64,000 bases of DNA from Eudorina sp. 2006-703-Eu-15 (Eukaryota > Chlorophyta > Chlorophyceae > Chlamydomonadales > Volvocaceae), in assembly GCA_003117195.1 (NCBI GenBank), contig BDSI01000054.1:434001-498000 (forward strand), given 5' to 3'. Within the stretch, counting starts at the first letter, position 1. Each line of letters starts with the position of its first letter. The translations under genes and the position numbers were made by a program. Positions 57,932 to 64,000 of the stretch are shown one piece after another. Under the pieces are notes generated by a model. That model saw only the letters and a program-made list of their open reading frames with translations, had not been told where the DNA came from and searched no databases.

Positions 57932-60900
57932 CTGCGGCACCGCCGCGGCCGCGGCCAGCCAGGGGTGGCGGCCAAGCTCGACCGCCGTGGGCCGCTCCTC
58001 GGGCGCCTCCGCCAGCGCCCGGGAGATGAAGTCCTTGGCGTCGCGCGAGGTGCCCGCGGGAAGGTGAGCGCCTGCCGTACGGAGCTGCGGACGTCCACGC
58101 TGCCCGTCGCGACCGCCATGCGGTCACCCACGAAGGGCGGGAACCCGACCAGCAGCTCGTAGGCCAGCACGCCCACGGCCCAGATGTCCTGCGGGGGGAA
58201 GGGAAGGAGGGGACGGAGGAGGCCCACCATCCAGGGAGGGAGGCAGGGAGGGAGGCGCGGAGGGAAGCAGGGAGGGGATCGGACATTGTTGTGGAAGAGG
58301 AGGGTCACACACGGGACCTTGGTGACATGGGTGACGGGCACATGGGTGGGCGGGTGGGTGGGTGGGTGGGTGGGACAGTTGAGGTGCATTGAAGTCTCGT
58401 CTAGGGGCAGGAAGGACCAGCGGCTTCGGGATCTGGATGGTGTGCGGCATCTATGGCACTGTAGAAGAGGTCGATTTGGTCTGGTTTCATGATGCAAAGC
58501 CGGTCGGCGGACAAACCCCTAACGACGCAATTGCCACGCAACGCGCTGCTGCTCGTCCATTCATCGCCGATGATCCCGAGTGACCGGGGTGGTGGGCGGT
58601 CCGGGGTGGTGGGCGGTCCGCGGTTGTGACCGGCCACACTCACTCACCACCGCGGTGGTGTACGCGAGGTCATCCTTGTCCTTGTTCTCCTCGGGCAGCA
58701 TCTTGAGCGGGCAGCGCTCCACCTCGGGCGCCATGTACTCCACTGGACAGGAGGGTCGGGGAAAGGGGGGGAAGGGGAGGAAGGAGAGGGGGGAAACGGG
58801 AAGCATCACACAGCTTTCCAAAAACACGCACGCCTGCACACGTCGGATCTCCTGTACCAAACAGCTGTACAGCACCGCGCTCTACGCACATTCACTTGGT
58901 GGGCAGTACGGCAGTACGGCACATACGATAACGGTCGCGTGGTGCGCCGCCGTGGCTCACGTGTGCCGGCGCGGGTGACGGCTCTCTCCTCATTCAGGTC
59001 GATCGACACGCCGAAGTCAGCCACGATCAGGCGCCAGTCCGTCGTGTACAAGATGTTCTCGGGCTGCAAAAGGAACGGAATAGGAATGGAATAATAGGAA
59101 TGGATTAAAATGGGTTAGGATGGGTTAGAATGGGTTGCAATGGAATGGCCCAGGAAAGGAAGATGTAAACGATCAAAACATGGGGCAACGCCGCCGCAGC
59201 AGCCGCAGCAACCAAACCACGGGAACGGGGCTGACAACGCGCGCAGTTGCGTTGCTCTGTCAAAGGGTTCCTCTCCTGCGCCGATTGCTGCTTGCGGCCC
59301 CTCGCCACGGCCGCCCGCATGAACTGCGCCATGCAAGTGGCTCTCCCCCCCCGGCTGCCGCCGTCGACGCCCCCAACCGCCGTAGACGCACCTTGATGTC
59401 CCTGTGGGCGGCGCGACAGGGTGGAAGGCGGCAGGGTGGAAGGCGACAGGGTGGAAGGCGACAGTTAAGTTGAGGCTAGTCAGCTACCTGTCTTCCGCAG
59501 ATGCCGATTCTGATTGGGGCCCGCCGAGGCAACGGCCCCACCAACGACGACAAGTCCTTAACATGCAGAAAATACCGTACGACAGTCGGCAGCAGCCGCC
59601 TTCCCTCTGACAGAAGCGGGCACCACGGCTGACTCAGCACTCACCGGTGGCAGACGCCCCTTGAGTGCAAGTACGACAGCGCTTCCATGAAGGGCCTCAA
59701 CACCAGGCACTTCAGCTGTGCCTCGGTCATGCGGCGGTTGAGCGAACGGTAGATGCCGTACAGATCGCCCCGGCCGGCGTACTCTTGGACGAGCACCAAG
59801 CGGTTCTGCGGATGCGGCGAGCGGATGCGCGTTCGCCGGTTGGGTCATGCGGGCAGGGATAGACTAACTGTCTATAATCTTCTTTGTTGACATCGTTGCT
59901 TCGAGCGGGTCAGAGGTGGCGACTGGTCTTAGGCCGCCGCCGAAAGACAGCCTCCACCACGGCGATGGCCCCAAACGACTTCATGTACGACAAGCACACG
60001 CCTGTGGTCCTGCAATTTCAACTTGACAAAGCGACTTCCCCTTCCCGCCATGGCTGCCTTCCGCCGGCCACAACCGGAAGTGGTCGGGGGAGGCCACCCG
60101 CGCACCTCTTCCTGCGATCAGGCAAGGGCATACACACACACGCACAATCCGCACACAGCAACACACATGAAGGTTCAGCCGTTGCCTGCTTGCCATACAT
60201 GGAAGAGGTCAACGGGGTTCGCGAGGCACAGCGGCAGGTGGAGCACAGGCGCTGCTGGGAAAGGAACACACGCGCGACAGCAGCTTGAAGAGGGTTTAGA
60301 GTGATGCAGGGAGGATAAACTGTGGGGAAGGGTTTCACAGATGCGCCGACGCCGGTCAGTTCACGATGGATTTCTGCCGGCAGCCACCAATGACCCGCGT
60401 GGTCCACCGTAACATCCTTAACTAAAATAAATCTACAATGACTAATGGGCAGATGACCCCAGCTGTCACGGTGTTTCGACGCCTGGTTCCCAAGGACCCA
60501 CCTGGAACGCGGCGTACAGCATCACGACGTTCTTGTGCACGAGGTCGATGTGGATCTGGGGTGCCGTGCACAAAGATTCACATCATTCACAAAAGGGCAT
60601 ACTATCTATTGTCATCGATGGTGTTACGTCACACAGGGCATGTGCCTTCGTCCGGGATGGAAGAGGAACCCCAACATGACAGTCAACACTCGTGGTGGCG
60701 TTGGGCCGCGCACTGTGTTTATCATTGTTGAATGTTGATGTTGTTGCAGGGGGCCTCGCGGGTCACCGGTGACAGCCGATGTGTGCCGCTGTTTGCTGTT
60801 TGCCTTACACGGCTTTACATGGACCTGCCACTCGGGTGCGACCGCCAACATACGGGATGGATGGATAGATGGATAGATAGATGGATGGATGGATGGATGG

Positions 60901-63647
60901 ATGGATGGATGGATGGATGGATGGATGGATGGATGGATGGATGGATGGATGGATGGATGGACGGGCTTCGTGCCCGGCGGCCACCCGCACAACCGCTACG
61001 CCATCGTGCAGCTTGCACACTCTGGCACTCACCTTAATCTCGCGAACGATCCTGCACGTCACAGCGACAAGGCAAACATGGACAGGGACAGGGCAAGGCG
61101 CATTAAAGCCTCCGACAAGAAAGCGAGCAGCGGCATCGCAGCGGACAAGCGCACTCTTCGGGAGGAGCATGGACACGAGCGCGCGCCAGGCATCGGGCGT
61201 CACAAACGCATTCACACACGCGCACGCGGGGGGTGCGGCGGGCGGAACGCTCCGCGCGTGGTCGGACCCCGGGCCCGTCTGCGTGAACCCCGACATCGAC
61301 ATCGACATCGACATCGGCGCGGCCTCAAGAGTCGTGTCAGCGCAACAACTTTCACCAATCCACCAAGGCTGCTCCGACACCCCGACCCTACTCCCAGCGT
61401 CCCAGAAGCCTTGCCACTGCCACTGCCTCTCGGGGCCCCACCCCCTCCACCCTCCACCCCCACCAGTACTCACATGTGGACCACGTTCTTGGGCACCTTG
61501 GACAGAAAGTAGACCTGGCGGTGTATTACACATGCATACATACATACATGTACACAGGATCAGGTTTCGGGATATACCCTATGCCGTGCAAGACCGGGAA
61601 GACAACGCAGCGTGCGCGACAGCGTGCAAACGACGCAGCTGTGCCCTGGCGGGGGGCCCGTATGCGTCATCCTAGCCATCCATTCCCCCGACCAGTCTCC
61701 GCCCCATTCCCGACCTGTTCCCAGCCAGTTCCCGACCAATGCCCGACCCTGCAAGCAACAGAAAGGCTGCGGAGGTGGGCAGTGCGGCTGCGACAGCTCG
61801 ACGCCGCCCGGCAGCGACGGGCGCGATGTCAGCACTCAGCAGGCGTGGCATGTGCCCGGTTGGTTGGCGCCGTGTCCGGCGGTGCTGAGGAGCTGTCTGG
61901 ACGGGAAAACTCACCTTGAGCGCGACCGGCATGTCCGACTGGCGGCAGGTCGCCTGCAGTGGGCAGATGGGGTCGGAATCAACCGGCGGGCTGGCCATAC
62001 GTACCGTGTCCCACGCCCGCCGTGTCCCCATTGCACATCGCTCGGCCGCGCATGCGCGCGCCTTTCCCCCCAAGCCAGCCCCGGTCATCCCCCGGGTCAT
62101 CCTGCCGCCAGGGGAAGCGCCATGCGCGCCCCCACAAGAGGCCCCCCCCCCTAGAGCAGGCGACACGAGCATGCGCACTTGCGCAGCCCCGGGGAGTCCC
62201 AGCTGCTGCGCAGTCCGCACCTTGTACACCGTCGAGGACGCGCCCTTGTAGATCCGGCGGGTGACCTCATAGTCCTGCGCGCGGGTGCATGCGCGAGGTC
62301 AATAGCAAGCGCGCCGGCTGCGGCGGTGTGCGGGGACCCGTGAAGCGACAAACATGGCGGGGGTTTGCGGGGGCCTGCGGCTGCAGACATCGCCACGACG
62401 GCTGGCTGCTGCGGCCGTGGCGGGCGCTCCGCTGACGCCGACGCTATCATGCGCTACCATGCGCCCGCCGCGAGGCCCCGTGCATGCGATTTTCCTGTGT
62501 GCCGCTGTCCAGATCGTGTAGCGCCGCTCGCAACGCACCTCAACACTCCAGTGCCCCCGGCGCATGGCGGCAGGCACACCCGGGCAAAGCGCCAGCAGCG
62601 TCGATTTGGGAACGCTGGGCGCCGCCGGCGCGGCCGGCGGCGGCGCCGCACGCGCCGGTGCCGGCGGGTCCGGCGGCGCTGGCTGCAGCATGTCCAGCGA
62701 GACGATCATGGACTTGCTGTGCAGCACCTCCGGCGACCGGGTGTGTGCGCTGGGGTCCTTGGAGGCCAGCACCGCGTGCAGCAGCGGCTGCTGCTTGCCG
62801 AACACTGCCGGCGACGTCAAGGATGAGGCGGGGATGTCCAGCGACAAGCAGCGACGGGCGTTATCGGCCGTGGCCGCCGGGGTGCTTTCGGCGGACGTCA
62901 TGAGTGGGCTGACGCCGCGTGTGTCCATCAGGAGACTGGAGGTCTTGGGCGGTAGCCGGACGACGTCATTGCGGCGAGCGGGGACGTCGCAAACGCCTGA
63001 GTTGTGGCTGCGCTGGCAGTTGTCGGGTTTGACGTCGTCGCAGGGGTCGGACAGGCTGTGGCAGACGGCCGCCTGCGCAGGAGGGTGCGTGCACACAAAC
63101 CGAACGCGACGGTTGGGGATCGATGGACCTGTCTAAGACGAACCAAGGAAGCAGACGGGAAGTGGTAAGGGTGCATGCGCCGCCTAGTTATTAATAGGCA
63201 TAATTAAAGTTACAGTGAATACAGCGGGGCGAGAGGTTGGAAGCCTCGCGTTCGAAGTTCCGCAAAGAGTGACGAACTGCCGACGCCTAACAAGATAAAG
63301 CAAGGTACGTACTATTTTAGTGAAGTGTTAAGTCATCATCATACCTCTGAAACGTTCAGGGGGATCCTTGATGGTGAGAAGGAGTTGCTGTTCCGTGAGC
63401 GAGAAAAACTTTGCCAAGGCGAGGAGGTCGCCATGCCTTCGTCCTTGGCAGACTCCGATGCCAGTGCAGCTTGGCTGCTGAAGACGTCCGAAAACGGCGG
63501 GAGGGAGTCGGAGGTGTCGCCTGACACGGGACCCATGGTCGCGTGCGGCACGTTGGCGGTGAGTGATGTCCCAGATTTCTGAGATCCATTTTTTGTTGGC
63601 TTGAACAAGGACTTTATGGAGCCAATGAGCGTTCCGCTCCGCGGCAT
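57932..63647 (-). CDS. Aurora-like Ser/Thr protein kinase, copy B (frameshifted, 3' end not found)
   Basis: Twelve exons match copy A one for one in position and phase: 63647-63345, 63072-62539, 62274-62221, 61953-61915, 61514-61474, 61051-61033, 60555-60502, 59805-59645, 59401-59392, 59063-58961, 58742-58648 and 58188-57932. The kinase domain is nearly the same as in [33 protein letters not shown] from a 10-nt microexon, [29 protein letters not shown]-terminal regions are alignable only in patches (LLALCPG.PAAMRR, HS.SD.C). Exon 12 is 257 nt, not a multiple of three: one nucleotide is missing near 58052-58060, after QALTFP, and the downstream [10 protein letters not shown] ... [17 protein letters not shown] continues in another frame. 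It could be a sequencing error in a CCCGCGGG string or a real disabling change. No counterpart of copy A's last exon was seen. Confidence 0.82.
58048..58064 (-). other. Apparent 1-nt deletion in kinase B
   Basis: The minus strand reads TTCCCGCGGGCACCTCGCGC. Copy A and the residual homology require one more base between TTCCC and GGCACC to keep the C-lobe in frame. Confidence 0.7.
59392..59401 (-). other. 10-nt microexon encoding the catalytic HRD Asp (kinase B)
   Basis: GGACATCAAG between CCGCCCACAG and GTGCGTC. Same length, phase and encoded residues as in copy A. Confidence 0.85.
59404..59465. repeat. 14-15-bp tandem repeat upstream of the kinase B microexon
   Basis: Three to four copies of GGTGGAAGGCGACA-like units. 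On the minus strand it is a CT-rich tract that begins 14 nt upstream of the microexon acceptor. Confidence 0.8.
60854..60961. repeat. GGAT/TAGA tetranucleotide microsatellite
   Basis: About 26 ATGG units with early ATAG variants, in intron 6 of kinase B. Confidence 0.97.
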
Positions 63648-64000
63648 TTCGACTCAAAGCGTGTGTTTGGGGGTTATGCGTAACACAAGAATGGCGTGGC
63701 TATTCTAGCACTGTCCCTGACCAAAAAATAAATTTACTGAAGGGAACGACGCACTATCAGATGCCCCCACTGGCTGCCTTCTGTGCGATGACCAGGGCGT
63801 AAACAAGATGTCAACGTAACTATTCACGATGACTGCAACACAAGTAAAACTCCGTTTTAAATATTTGAATGGTAAAATTGTTGCTTAAAGGTGCCTTGGC
63901 ACGCTTCATTAATAGTTGCGAAACGTACGGTCAGAGCATGGAAGTTGGTCCAAGAGCCACCAATGACGTGCCCAGGTGATGAACGCCAGCAATTAATAAA
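63648..64000. promoter_or_regulatory. 5' flank of kinase B
   Basis: AT-richer sequence upstream of the kinase B start codon. It should hold the promoter and 5' UTR. No clear TATA box or gene seen. Confidence 0.35.

Noticed and set aside
63225..63275. Second tRNA-like string (CGCGTTCGAAGTTCC)
   Set aside because: Imperfect B box, no A box at suitable distance, no cloverleaf pairing.

Overview
This window is nuclear DNA from a eukaryote, most likely a green alga of the Chlamydomonadales (Volvocales) type. The genes are rich in GT-AG introns with occasional GC-AG introns. The flanks are very GC-rich with dense simple repeats and minisatellites. The gene content fits: a motile-cilium assembly factor (WDR92/DNAAF10), a plant-type GDP-mannose pyrophosphorylase, and expanded protein kinase families with long low-complexity linkers. 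Species assignment is inference. There are no rRNA genes, CRISPR arrays or prokaryotic features. Exon models were built by hand from splice motifs, reading phase and protein family patterns.

Left GC-rich flank (1-9.2 kb): one long minus-strand gene running off the left edge. It encodes a GAF-like sensor, low-complexity linkers and a C-terminal TKL/Raf-like kinase domain, with at least 16 phase-consistent exons. Its introns hold several dispersed repeats and a 21-bp minisatellite next to a splice donor.

Centre (9.2-34 kb, visibly less GC-rich): housekeeping genes with confident models. In order they are a DOMON-cytochrome b561 redox membrane protein (+), mannose-1-phosphate guanylyltransferase (+, 11 exons, 363 aa), a triple-KH RNA-binding protein (+, 8 exons, 332 aa), a mitochondrial 2-oxoglutarate/malate-type carrier (-, 8 exons, 301 aa), and WDR92 (+, 8 exons, 358 aa). 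The KH and carrier genes converge. The carrier and WDR92 genes diverge from a shared 0.8-kb intergenic region.

Right GC-rich flank (34-64 kb): two paralogous minus-strand Aurora-like Ser/Thr kinases, A (41.7-50.7 kb, complete, 13 exons, 607 aa) and B (57.9-63.6 kb). They share every exon boundary, including a 10-nt microexon that encodes the catalytic HRD Asp. Copy B has an apparent 1-nt deletion in the C-lobe, and I could not find its last exon. Between them lies a probable unidentified minus-strand membrane protein gene (52.7-54.6 kb). Weak candidate exons occur at 35.6-38.9 kb.

No operon-like cooperation is expected. Striking non-genic features are an over-represented octamer (GTACGGCA/TGCCGTAC), at least three dispersed repeat families found mostly in introns, and tandem repeats lying directly against splice sites.
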